Of a stretch of DNA of 64,000 bases, positions 39,213-46,951 are shown in pieces. The translations under genes and the position numbers were made by a program. The notes under the pieces were generated by a model that was not told the origin of the DNA, searched no databases, and worked only from the letters and a program-made list of their open reading frames with translations. Positions within the stretch are counted from its first letter, which is position 1. The number at the start of each line of letters is the position of its first letter. The stretch comes from Gammaproteobacteria bacterium (GTDB lineage: Bacteria > Pseudomonadota > Gammaproteobacteria > JAJPIJ01), in assembly GCA_035501935.1 (NCBI GenBank), contig DATJVC010000008.1, positions 33,905 to 97,904 on the forward strand, given 5' to 3'.

Positions 39213-39410
39213 CTAACCACCGCCGACGGCATGCACAATCTCAATCCGATCGCCCGGCCGCAAGCGGTGATCCGCATGACTGGATCGGGGAATGATTTCG
39301 GCGTTCACTTCCACGGCAAAGCGCCCGGATACCGCCAGCCGTTGCAGCAATGTCTGAAGAACGCAATCCTCCGGTGTCTCCACGGGCCGGCCATTGACGG
39401 TGAGTTGCAT
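39213..39410 (-). CDS. thiS: ThiS, sulfur carrier protein
   Basis: A 65-residue ubiquitin-like sulfur carrier ending in the required Gly-Gly (tail VHAVGGG), on which a thiocarboxylate forms. Typical opening MQLTVNGRPVE and the RPGDRIEIVHAVGGG end. Directly upstream of thiG in the thiamine pathway. Thiamine genes thiC, thiD, thiE and thiF are not in the window. Lies 15 nt after the hydrolase gene, so it is read from that upstream transcript. Confidence 0.96.
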   Translation of the reverse strand: MQLTVNGRPVETPEDCVLQTLLQRLAVSGRFAVEVNAEIIPRSSHADHRLRPGDRIEIVHAVGGG

Positions 39411-39425
39411 ACGCCAATGCCGCGA

Positions 39426-40334
39426 TCAGAGATCGACGATCAGGCCCTCACGGGCGATGTGGCATTCCATGTGCGACCCCCGCTCGCGGATGATCGCGAG
39501 TGCATTCGTGTGCATCGACTCAATATGCTGATCATCGTAGGTCGGATCATGGTGGTAAAGGTAAAGCACCTTGACGCCGGCTTCGATCGCGCTGTTGACC
39601 GTGTCCACGTAGCACGAATGTCCCCAGCCGCGCTTGCGGTTGTAATCCTCCGGCGTGTACTGCGCGTCGTGGATCAAAATATCGGCGTTTCGTATGCGCT
39701 GCAATTCATTGGCGCGTTCCTCGTTGCGCATGTTGTCCAGCAGTTCGCGTTCCTCGTGGTCGAATTCGTCATAGCGCTGGGCGATGGATTTTTCCAGAAA
39801 CAGGAATTCATTGTCGGAGATGTAGACAATGTCCTTGCCCCGCAGGGTGATGCGGTAACCGTAGGTCACGCCCGGATGATGGACGTTGTGGTAGGAGAAT
39901 GTCATGGGCCCATGCCGGATCCCCTGCCTGCCCGGCGTCAGGTATTCGATATTGGCCATCCAGTTTTCCGTCTCCACGGGAAAATAAGGCGCCTTCATCT
40001 GATCGGCGATGCGCCGCTGAATGTCGGTTTTATTTTCGCCAGGCCCGAAAAAGCGGATGTTCCAATCGCGCGCGAACGCGGGCTGGAAGAAAGGCAGGCC
40101 GCAGATGTGATCCCAGTGATAATGGGTGAGGATGATAAGCACCTCATGGCGGCCGTCCTCGGCGATCAGCTTTTCGCCCAGCGGAATGATGCCCGTACCG
40201 CCGTCGCAGATCAGCACGTAATCATCGGCGCGGATCTCGACGCAAGAGGTGTTGCCGCCGATCTTGAGGTGGCTGGGAAACGGCGCGGCATGGGAACCCC
40301 GCACGCCCCAGAAGCGCAGATAAGCCTTACCCAT
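39426..40334 (-). CDS. Metallo-beta-lactamase-fold hydrolase
   Basis: 302 residues, metallo-beta-lactamase fold. The metal site reads THYHWDH (His71, His73, Asp75, His76), with further ligands likely in YHNVHHPG, DNE and the late YHHDP. N-terminal WGVRGSHAAPFPSHLKIGGNTSCVE is the pattern of the PhnP/RNase Z-like group. It overlaps the response-regulator gene by 8 nt, so a signalling link is likely. Candidate substrates are phosphodiesters such as cyclic nucleotides, but nothing in the sequence proves this. Confidence 0.85.
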   Translation of the reverse strand: MGKAYLRFWGVRGSHAAPFPSHLKIGGNTSCVEIRADDYVLICDGGTGIIPLGEKLIAEDGRHEVLIILTHYHWDHICGLPFFQPAFARDWNIRFFGPGENKTDIQRRIADQMKAPYFPVETENWMANIEYLTPGRQGIRHGPMTFSYHNVHHPGVTYGYRITLRGKDIVYISDNEFLFLEKSIAQRYDEFDHEERELLDNMRNEERANELQRIRNADILIHDAQYTPEDYNRKRGWGHSCYVDTVNSAIEAGVKVLYLYHHDPTYDDQHIESMHTNALAIIRERGSHMECHIAREGLIVDL

Positions 40335-40737
40335 CCTTCACCGGCTTGCTTTGCTTCTGGCGGGCGCCGGTGTGAAGGATGATGAGATCCCGTATCGCTT
40401 GAGTGTTCATTGGCTTGGCCACGAAATCAACCGCCCCCAGTTTCTTGGCAATGGCGCGATCCTGCATGTAGTCCTTGGAGCTGATCACGATCACCTTGGT
40501 ATGTTCCCAACCGGCGATGCGGCGCAGCTCCTGCAGGAAGGTCAACCCATCCTTCTCCGGCATGATGATATCAAGAAATAGCAGTTCCGGTTGATGAGTG
40601 CCGAGAGAATCCATTGCTTCGGAGGCGGAGGCGTAGGCCTTGAAATCCACGGCCAGCGGCTCCACACAGCGTTGAAAAAACTGCCGCACGCTGAGGCTGT
40701 CGTCAATCACCGCAATTGTAGGGGCCGTCGAATTCAT
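40327..40737 (-). CDS. Stand-alone response regulator receiver
   Basis: A 136-residue CheY-like receiver domain without an output domain. The acidic pocket is Asp12-Asp13, the phospho-acceptor is Asp56 in LLFLDIIMPEKDG, the Ser is near 87 and the Lys is Lys108 in FVAKP. All residues for phosphorylation are present. The ATG begins MNSTAPTIAVIDDS; a longer frame would precede it. It overlaps the metallo-hydrolase gene by 8 nt, so the two proteins probably work together. No kinase gene is nearby. Confidence 0.9.
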   Translation of the reverse strand: MNSTAPTIAVIDDSLSVRQFFQRCVEPLAVDFKAYASASEAMDSLGTHQPELLFLDIIMPEKDGLTFLQELRRIAGWEHTKVIVISSKDYMQDRAIAKKLGAVDFVAKPMNTQAIRDLIILHTGARQKQSKPVKDG

Positions 40738-41104
40738 GTATGTGCAGCAAGGGCGCGCGACCACATTATTATTAGCTTAGGCCGGGCATTAGTATAACCT
40801 TTTGAGTTGACGATGGAATCCATGGCTGTTCCCGCCGCGAAGCGGAACCGGTATCAGCGGTATTCTGTTTCTTCACCGATCTTTTCGAGACGCGAAGCCT
40901 GCATTTGGCCGCCAGTAAAGACGTAACAAAGCCACACTTTTCATTGGTTTAAATTTACATGTCACGCGAAATGAGCTGTTCCCGCCCGCGCCGCGCCGGC
41001 AGGCTGTCAGACTTCACCGCCTCGGTTAGAATGCAGACCTCTGTCCAGCGTTGGCTGGCAAAGGGGGGCATGCGACCGCCGGTTGCCGACGCGTGCGGGG
41101 AACA
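40738..41104. other. Gap between response regulator and tRNA-Gly
   Basis: 367 bp without a gene. It includes the promoter region of the regulator-hydrolase operon (minus strand) and the promoter of the tRNA. I see no repeat or hairpin of note. Confidence 0.6.
41004..41032 (+). promoter_or_regulatory. Probable tRNA-Gly promoter
   Basis: CTGTCA (41004-41009) and TAGAAT (41027-41032) with a 17-bp spacer, about 70 nt before the tRNA. Both boxes are near consensus. No GC-rich stringent discriminator was checked. Confidence 0.45.
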
Positions 41105-41178
41105 GCGGGTGTAGTTCAATGGCAGAACTGTAGCTTCCCAAGCTACTAACGTGGGTTCGATTCCCATCACCCGCTCCA
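41105..41178 (+). tRNA. tRNA-Gly (anticodon CCC)
   Basis: 74 nt folding to a full cloverleaf: acceptor GCGGGTG/CACCCGC, D-stem GTTC/GAAC, anticodon stem GTAGC/GCTAC with loop TTCCCAA (anticodon CCC, codon GGG), T-stem with TTCGATT loop, and an encoded CCA end. Single tRNA, no neighbour tRNA. Confidence 0.97.
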
Positions 41179-41218
41179 AAAACACTAGCGACAACGACCA
41201 GCAGGTGGGACCACACCG

Positions 41219-41848
41219 ATGGTACGCGATAAAGAGCTTGAGCAATATGCCGCGACCCTATACAGCGATACGCTGCCCTACCACAATTTTACCCACGCCC
41301 TCCAATGCATTGAGGCCGGCCACGAATTAGTTCGCCGCTGCCGCGAGGAGGGCGTGGCGATTGACGAACACGTGGTGTATTACGCCCTGCTGTTCCACGA
41401 CGCCGGCTATCACGAGGATCATTTCGGCAAAGGCTACCCGACCAAGGAGGCCTATTCCGCGGCCCTGGCAGAGGCGGCCTTGAACCAGCGTGGCGTCGCG
41501 CCTGCGACGGTGCAACAAGTCACGGCCGCCATCCTCGCCACCCGGCGTGACGCCCGATTTGTGTCGGTCGAGGAGAAAGCGGTGCGTGCAGCGGATCTCT
41601 CGGGGTTGGCAGCCGACTATGGTGTATTCCGCGCCAATACCGAAAAACTGAAATACGAGTATGAAATCATGACCGGCGGCCCCATTTCCTGGGATGAATG
41701 GATAGCCATGGCGGATGAAGTGGTGAGCTATTTTCTGTCGCAGGACATCCGGCTCACCCGGTATTATTTCGACGAAAGCGGCGATTCCATTTTTCACAAG
41801 CGCACGATGGCAAATCTCAATCGCTTGCGCGCCGAACGCGGCGCCTAA
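41219..41848 (+). CDS. HD-domain phosphohydrolase-like protein
   Basis: 209 residues, HD superfamily. The N-terminal YHNFTHAL (His22, His26) and FHDAG (His60-Asp61) match the metal-binding pattern of predicted HD phosphohydrolases; a later Asp in AADLSGLA completes the set. Members hydrolyse nucleotides or their derivatives; substrate unknown. No signal peptide. Lies 40 nt behind the tRNA-Gly and converges with the SPOR gene. Confidence 0.8.
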   Translation: MVRDKELEQYAATLYSDTLPYHNFTHALQCIEAGHELVRRCREEGVAIDEHVVYYALLFHDAGYHEDHFGKGYPTKEAYSAALAEAALNQRGVAPATVQQVTAAILATRRDARFVSVEEKAVRAADLSGLAADYGVFRANTEKLKYEYEIMTGGPISWDEWIAMADEVVSYFLSQDIRLTRYYFDESGDSIFHKRTMANLNRLRAERGA

Positions 41849-41856
41849 GCGGGATT

Positions 41857-41875
41857 GGCCGGCCGTGAACCGGCC
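41857..41875. terminator. Weak hairpin between HD gene and SPOR gene
   Basis: GGCCGG and CCGGCC pair around a 7-nt loop just after the HD stop. No T-run follows on the plus strand, so termination strength is doubtful. Confidence 0.3.
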
Positions 41876-41899
41876 GCGACTGACGTTTTTGGGTGTGCG

Positions 41900-42490
41900 C
41901 TAAGTCTGCCCGTCCTTGACCCGCAGCAGCATGAAGTCCTGACCGTTATCCATCAGCTTGGCGCGCATGGCCTGCACTTCACTTATATCCTTGAATGGCC
42001 CGATGCGTACCCGAAACCAGGTGTCGCCGCCATTGACGACCACCTTCTGAATGTCGGCGCTGATGCCGTGGAGCGCCAGGTTGGCCTTGGCCTTGTCAGC
42101 TTCTTCGAAGCGCTGATACGAGCCGACCTGCAACACGTAGGCCCCCGGAGCCAGTGTAGGCTGGTTGCCCTTGTCGGTATTGCCCAGCTGCCAGTCCGGT
42201 ACCTTGACCTCCATTTCGGGCAGGATGGTGTAAAAGTCAAAGCGGGGTTTGACAGCTGGCGCCGGTTTGGCTGCCGCGGCCGCCGGCGCCGGCTGGGTCG
42301 CCGCGGCAGGCGAACGGCTCAAGGCCGGGACACCGGCAACGGGGGTGGCCACGGGCGCCGGCCGGTGCAGGTAAACGAACAACGTGATCAAAAGCCCCAA
42401 TCCCAGTCCCGACGCAAAGGCGAGCCAGGCCGGTGTCGCTGCCGGCTTGTTTTTTTTGCGTGATGTCGCGTGTTTGTAATCGCGGGCCAT
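41900..42490 (-). CDS. SPOR-domain cell-division protein (FtsN-like)
   Basis: 196 residues: short basic cytoplasmic N-terminus, one membrane helix (about 22-41), an Ala/Pro-rich periplasmic linker, then a C-terminal SPOR domain (about 112-195) with YVLQVGSYQRFEEADKAKANL and WFRVRIGPF. SPOR domains bind denuded glycan at the septum. Domain order is FtsN-like. It overlaps the argS stop by one base (TAATG), the argS-ftsN order seen in many gammaproteobacteria. Confidence 0.88.
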   Translation of the reverse strand: MARDYKHATSRKKNKPAATPAWLAFASGLGLGLLITLFVYLHRPAPVATPVAGVPALSRSPAAATQPAPAAAAAKPAPAVKPRFDFYTILPEMEVKVPDWQLGNTDKGNQPTLAPGAYVLQVGSYQRFEEADKAKANLALHGISADIQKVVVNGGDTWFRVRIGPFKDISEVQAMRAKLMDNGQDFMLLRVKDGQT

Positions 42491-44274
42491 TACATGACCT
42501 CGGGGGCCGATACCCCCAGCAGCGACAACCCGTTTTTCACCACCAAACGGGTCGCGGCGCAGACGTTAAGCCGGGCCTCGCGTAGCGTCTCGCTCGCACT
42601 CAGAAATTTGTGCGCGTTGTAGTAGGCATGAAATTGGTTGGCCAATTCCGTCAAATAATGCGCGAGTTGATGTGGTTCACGCAACTGCGCCGCTGACTCC
42701 ACCACCTCCGGATAACGTGACAGCGTGCCAAGCAGCCGGCGTTCATGGGGCTCCGTCAACTGATGCAAATGGGCGTTGCCGCGCGCCGGATCCCAGGCCA
42801 GCCCTTTTTCGGTCAGTTGCCGGAAGACGCTGCAAATGCGTGCATGGGCGTACTGCACGTAATACACCGGGTTGTCGCTGGTCTGGGAACGCGCCAGATC
42901 GACGTCGAATTCCAGATGCTGGTCATGCGAGCGCATGAGGTAGAAAAAGCGCGTGGCATCACGTCCCGCCTCATCGACAAGCTCCTTCAGGGTGACGAAG
43001 TTGCCGCTGCGCTTGCCCATGCGGCCGGAGGCCAGCGTGACGAATTGGATCATCAGCACTTCCAGCGCATCGTTGCGGCCGGTGAGCGATTCAAGCGCCG
43101 CGCGCATGCGCACCAGCAAACCATGGTGATCCGCCCCCCACACGTCGATCAATTGCGGCCAGCCGCGTTCCAGTTTATCCACATGATAGGCCAGATCGTT
43201 GCCGAAATAAGTCGGAGAGCCGTCCGCCTTGATGAGGACGCGATCCTTGTCATCGCCATGTTCGGTGGTGCGAAACCACAACGCCCCGTCCTTTTCATAC
43301 GTATGGCCGGACTTGACCAACTCCTTGCGCCGCTTGTCCGCCAGTCCGGATTCGACCAACTCGCGCTCGGAATACCAGTTGTCGAAGCGTACGCCAAACG
43401 CTTCAAGTGCGGCCCGGATGTCAGCGAGCTGGCTGTCAAGGGCAAACCGACGCAAATCGATGAAGGCCGCGTTTCCCAGATTCTGTTTGCACACCTTGAT
43501 CAGGGAATCGAGGTAATGTTCCTGCTGCTTCTTCAGGGACTCTTTTTCGGATTCGTCTGCGGTCTCTGGAATTTCCGGATCGACGGGCAATTGAAATTGC
43601 AGATCAGCCCGCAGCTTGAGCCGGTCGCCGTTTAGTTGGTGATATTTTTCGGCAATGGCCTTGACGTAAGCACCGGGATATCCGCGCTTGGGAAAGGAAA
43701 TGGCGGCCGGCCCAAGCAGTTCAAGGTACCGCACCCATGCACTGACGGCGAGCGCCTCCACCTGCCGGCCTGCGTCGTTGATGTAGAACTCGCGGAAAAC
43801 TTCGTAACCCGCCGCCTCCATGATGTTACAGAGGCTGTCGCCATAGGCGGCATTGCGGCCGTGGCCCACGTGCAGCGGGCCGGTCGGGTTGGCGGAGACG
43901 AATTCGACCAATACTCGGCCGCGCGATCCCGCACGCTCGCGACCGTAGTTCTCCCCCGCCGCAAGGATGTCCACGATAACATCCGCATAAGCGCTGGAGG
44001 TCAGAAAAAAATTGATAAAACCCGGACCCGCGATTTCTATTTTTTCTACGTGCGGGGAAGCAGACAGGCTGGCCTTGATCTTTTCCGCCAGGGCGCGCGG
44101 CGGCATGCCGCACGCCCTGGCTATGGTGAGGGCGAAATTTGAGGTGAAATCGCCGTGCTGCTCGTCGCGAGTGCGCTGCAGCTGAATATCCACCACCGCA
44201 GGCAGGGCGACACCGGATTCACGTACCCGGTCCAGTGCTTTTCCCAGCTCTTTGCGCAAGACTGATTTCAACAA
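42490..44274 (-). CDS. argS: ArgS, arginyl-tRNA synthetase
   Basis: A 594-residue class I aminoacyl-tRNA synthetase that charges tRNA-Arg. Seen: the N-terminal add-1 domain, the HIGH-type motif in GPLHVGHGRNAAYGD, GADHHGLLVRM and the KMSK-like segment SGRMGKRSGNF, then the helical anticodon-binding domain to the end. Length is normal (E. coli 577). Lies 28 nt after priA. Confidence 0.97.
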   Translation of the reverse strand: MLKSVLRKELGKALDRVRESGVALPAVVDIQLQRTRDEQHGDFTSNFALTIARACGMPPRALAEKIKASLSASPHVEKIEIAGPGFINFFLTSSAYADVIVDILAAGENYGRERAGSRGRVLVEFVSANPTGPLHVGHGRNAAYGDSLCNIMEAAGYEVFREFYINDAGRQVEALAVSAWVRYLELLGPAAISFPKRGYPGAYVKAIAEKYHQLNGDRLKLRADLQFQLPVDPEIPETADESEKESLKKQQEHYLDSLIKVCKQNLGNAAFIDLRRFALDSQLADIRAALEAFGVRFDNWYSERELVESGLADKRRKELVKSGHTYEKDGALWFRTTEHGDDKDRVLIKADGSPTYFGNDLAYHVDKLERGWPQLIDVWGADHHGLLVRMRAALESLTGRNDALEVLMIQFVTLASGRMGKRSGNFVTLKELVDEAGRDATRFFYLMRSHDQHLEFDVDLARSQTSDNPVYYVQYAHARICSVFRQLTEKGLAWDPARGNAHLHQLTEPHERRLLGTLSRYPEVVESAAQLREPHQLAHYLTELANQFHAYYNAHKFLSASETLREARLNVCAATRLVVKNGLSLLGVSAPEVM

Positions 44275-44302
44275 GATGCAGTATCCTCAAAGGCGTCGCA
44301 TT

Positions 44303-46312
44303 CTAAAACATATCCTGTGGGTCAACATCCAGTGACCAGCGCACCCGCCGGGCCGCCGGCAACGTCTCCAGTGCCGGCAGCCACTGCATCAACACCCTGT
44401 GCAAAGGCTGGCGGTGGGCGGCCTGCAGCCATAGCTGGGCGCGGTGATGACCGGCACGGCGGGGGCGCGGCGCGGGCAGCGGGCCATGCGCCTGCATGCT
44501 GGAGGGCAGCGGGGGGAGCAAGCCGCGCGCCTGCTCGAGAAATTGCCGGGCGGCTTCCATGCGCGCCGCTTCGGCGCGCAGAAGGGCCAGATGGGAGTAA
44601 GGCGGCAGATGTGTCTCGCGTCGCTCCGCGAGCAGTTGCATGCCGTAAGCGGAATAATCCTGCCGCAGCAGGGCTTGCAGCAGCGGGTGATCGGGATGAT
44701 GCGTCTGTACCATGACCTCGCCCTGATGTCGCACGCGTCCCGCCCGCCCGGCGACCTGCAGCAGGAGTTGCATCAGGTGTTCGGCGGCGCGGAAATCGGC
44801 GCTGTACAAGGCGCCATCGGCATCGACGACACAGACCAGCGTCACTCGCGGGAAATCATGGCCCTTGGAAAGCATTTGGGTGCCGACCAGAATGGATGCC
44901 TGTCCAGTGTGCGCCTGCTCAATCGCAGCGGCGAGCGCGCCCTTGCGGCGCGTACTGTCACGATCTATGCGCATAATCGCCGCATCGTGAAAACGTTGTC
45001 GCAGGCTTTCCACCAGCCGTTCCGTGCCCTGACCGGCCTTCACCCAGGCTGCCGCCGCGCCGCACTCACCGCAGTGATCCGGTAGTGCCCGCTGACTGCC
45101 GCAGTGGTGGCAACACAAGCAGCCACTCTCCCGATGATAAGTCAGATGTGCGTCACAACGCGGACAGTCCAGCACCCGGCCGCATTCATGGCACAATACT
45201 GCCGGTGCATAGCCACGCCGGTTGAGGAACACCAGTACTTGTTCCTGCGACGCCAGCCGCCGGGCGATGGCGTCTATCATGGGCTGGCTCAAGCCACCGG
45301 CGAGCGACCGCTGCCGCAGATCGACAAGCCGCAGGACGGGCATGGGCACGCCGGTGGCGCGTTCCGGCAGGCTGAGGCGCGTATACCGTCCGCGGCTGAC
45401 GTTGTGCAGCGTCTCCAAACTGGGCGTGGCCGATCCCAGCACGACGGGTATCTGCTCCTGCTGTGCGCGGGTGATGGCCACGTCACGCGCCGAATAGCGA
45501 AAGCCTTCCTGCTGTTTGTAGGAACCGTCATGTTCCTCATCGACGATGATGGCACCCGGCCGCGCCAGCGGCAGCCACACCGCCGAACGCGTGCCGATAA
45601 TGATCGGTGCCTCACCGCGTTTGGCGCGCCACCACGTGTGCGCCCGTTCGGCGTCCGTCAGCGTCGAATGATAGAGCGCCACCGGATGTCGCAGCCGCTG
45701 TTCAAAACGTCGCACGGTCTGCGGGCTCATGCCGATCTCCGGGATGAGCACCAGGATTTGCCTGCCTTTGGCGAGCGAGTCCATGGCGATTTCCAAATAC
45801 ACCTCGGTTTTACCGCTGCCCGTCACTCCGTGTAACACGAAAACCTGGAAATGATCCCTGGCGGCCAGGATCTGGGTGACAGCACCCTGCTGCGCCGGTG
45901 TGAGCACGGGTACATCGCCGGCCTGTGGGTCGACGTCTGTTACCGTCTCGGCGCTGATCTCCCGTGGACTGCGACCCAGGCGCAGAGACTGCGGCAGCGC
46001 CGCGGCGATGACCTCACCCAGGGGATGGTGATAATACGTCGCTGCCCAACGCAGTAATCTGCGGGCGGGCGCATCGAGTAACGGCGTTTCGTCGACCAGG
46101 GCATGGATGGACTTGAGACGCTCACGGGGCAGTTCGCTTTCCGTGGTTCGATCCCAGAGGATGCCGATGCAATCCCGGCGGCCAAAAGGCACCCGCGCCC
46201 GCGCGCCGATATGCGCCTGCGCCCGCAGCGGCTCCGGGATCAAATAATCAAAGCAGCGGCGGAAGGGAACAGGCAGCGCGACCCGCGCGATCGGACCATC
46301 AGAAGTGGACAT
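44303..46312 (-). CDS. priA: PriA, primosomal replication-restart helicase
   Basis: A 669-residue helicase that reloads the replisome at stalled forks. N-terminal DNA-binding part, Walker A GVTGSGKT (162-169), Walker B DEEHDGSYKQQ, motif III GSATPS, and the eight-cysteine zinc-binding insert (CHECGRVLDCPRCDAHL, then CCHHCG and CGECGA). RVLVGTQMLSKGHDFP and AGRAGR motifs follow. About 60 residues shorter than E. coli PriA. The start overlaps the upstream hypothetical gene by 14 nt. Confidence 0.96.
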   Translation of the reverse strand: MSTSDGPIARVALPVPFRRCFDYLIPEPLRAQAHIGARARVPFGRRDCIGILWDRTTESELPRERLKSIHALVDETPLLDAPARRLLRWAATYYHHPLGEVIAAALPQSLRLGRSPREISAETVTDVDPQAGDVPVLTPAQQGAVTQILAARDHFQVFVLHGVTGSGKTEVYLEIAMDSLAKGRQILVLIPEIGMSPQTVRRFEQRLRHPVALYHSTLTDAERAHTWWRAKRGEAPIIIGTRSAVWLPLARPGAIIVDEEHDGSYKQQEGFRYSARDVAITRAQQEQIPVVLGSATPSLETLHNVSRGRYTRLSLPERATGVPMPVLRLVDLRQRSLAGGLSQPMIDAIARRLASQEQVLVFLNRRGYAPAVLCHECGRVLDCPRCDAHLTYHRESGCLCCHHCGSQRALPDHCGECGAAAAWVKAGQGTERLVESLRQRFHDAAIMRIDRDSTRRKGALAAAIEQAHTGQASILVGTQMLSKGHDFPRVTLVCVVDADGALYSADFRAAEHLMQLLLQVAGRAGRVRHQGEVMVQTHHPDHPLLQALLRQDYSAYGMQLLAERRETHLPPYSHLALLRAEAARMEAARQFLEQARGLLPPLPSSMQAHGPLPAPRPRRAGHHRAQLWLQAAHRQPLHRVLMQWLPALETLPAARRVRWSLDVDPQDMF

Positions 46313-46937
46313 CTGGATTCCACGTCATCGACGCGCCCTGCTCGCCGAGCAGGCGGCGCACCGCACCGATGTCCGCGCGCCGGACGGGACGGCCGTCGAT
46401 GGGGCTCACCGGCGCGGCCCGATGTTGCGCGCCGGTGGGGAACAGAACCAGCCGTATGGATTGTCCGCCCGCGAGGAAGGAGAGGGTGATGTACATGCGG
46501 TCGCTGCCGGCGTAACGGCGCTCGCCCAGTTGATGGGGGATGCCGCGTTCCTCCAGGAATCCGGTCAACTCCTCCAGCGTATCGCCAAAGACGTGCAGGG
46601 AAATGGCGCTATGCGGGCGGGCGGTGCCGGCGAGCACAGGTCCGACGAGGCAGGGCGAATAGGGCGCCAGCAGGCGCATGGCTTCAAGCGCCGCTCGACG
46701 CATGACCTGTTGCCGTCCCCGATGCTGCTCGCCACCGAAGAGTTGCTGGTGGGCGATCAATGCCGCCTCGATTTCCGCGAATGTGGGCAGGTCGCGCGGC
46801 GAATGCCGCATCATCTGTCCCGCCTTGAGGCGGGCCTGGGGGAAACCCAGCTTCCCGTCCACGGCCAGAAGCCCGGCGGCCATTTGCGCCAGCTGTTGTC
46901 GGATTTCACTGCTTTTCTTGCGGAGTTTGGCGCGCAT
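46299..46937 (-). CDS. Conserved-looking hypothetical protein before priA
   Basis: 212 residues, no signal peptide or membrane helix. Not assigned to a named family. The C-terminal half contains a pattern that resembles a nucleotidyltransferase-like fold: LVGPVLAGTARPHSAISLHVF, LEELTGFLEERGIPHQLGERRY and a late FPTGAQHRAAPVSPIDGRPVRRA. The N-terminal half is helical and basic. It lies between mrcA (15 nt) and priA (14-nt overlap), so it is translated within a replication and cell-wall cluster. Confidence 0.7.
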   Translation of the reverse strand: MRAKLRKKSSEIRQQLAQMAAGLLAVDGKLGFPQARLKAGQMMRHSPRDLPTFAEIEAALIAHQQLFGGEQHRGRQQVMRRAALEAMRLLAPYSPCLVGPVLAGTARPHSAISLHVFGDTLEELTGFLEERGIPHQLGERRYAGSDRMYITLSFLAGGQSIRLVLFPTGAQHRAAPVSPIDGRPVRRADIGAVRRLLGEQGASMTWNPDVHF

Positions 46938-46951
46938 GCCGGAGAGGAGGC

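Noticed and set aside
39411..39425. TPP riboswitch before thiS
   Set aside because: Only 15 nt separate thiS from the upstream gene, and no thi-box sequence is seen there or in the upstream gene's end.
40955..41245. Minus-strand open frame across the tRNA-Gly
   Set aside because: It reads through a perfect tRNA gene.
41105..41848. Integration of a mobile island at tRNA-Gly
   Set aside because: No integrase, no direct repeat of the tRNA 3' end nearby, and the flanking genes are ordinary.
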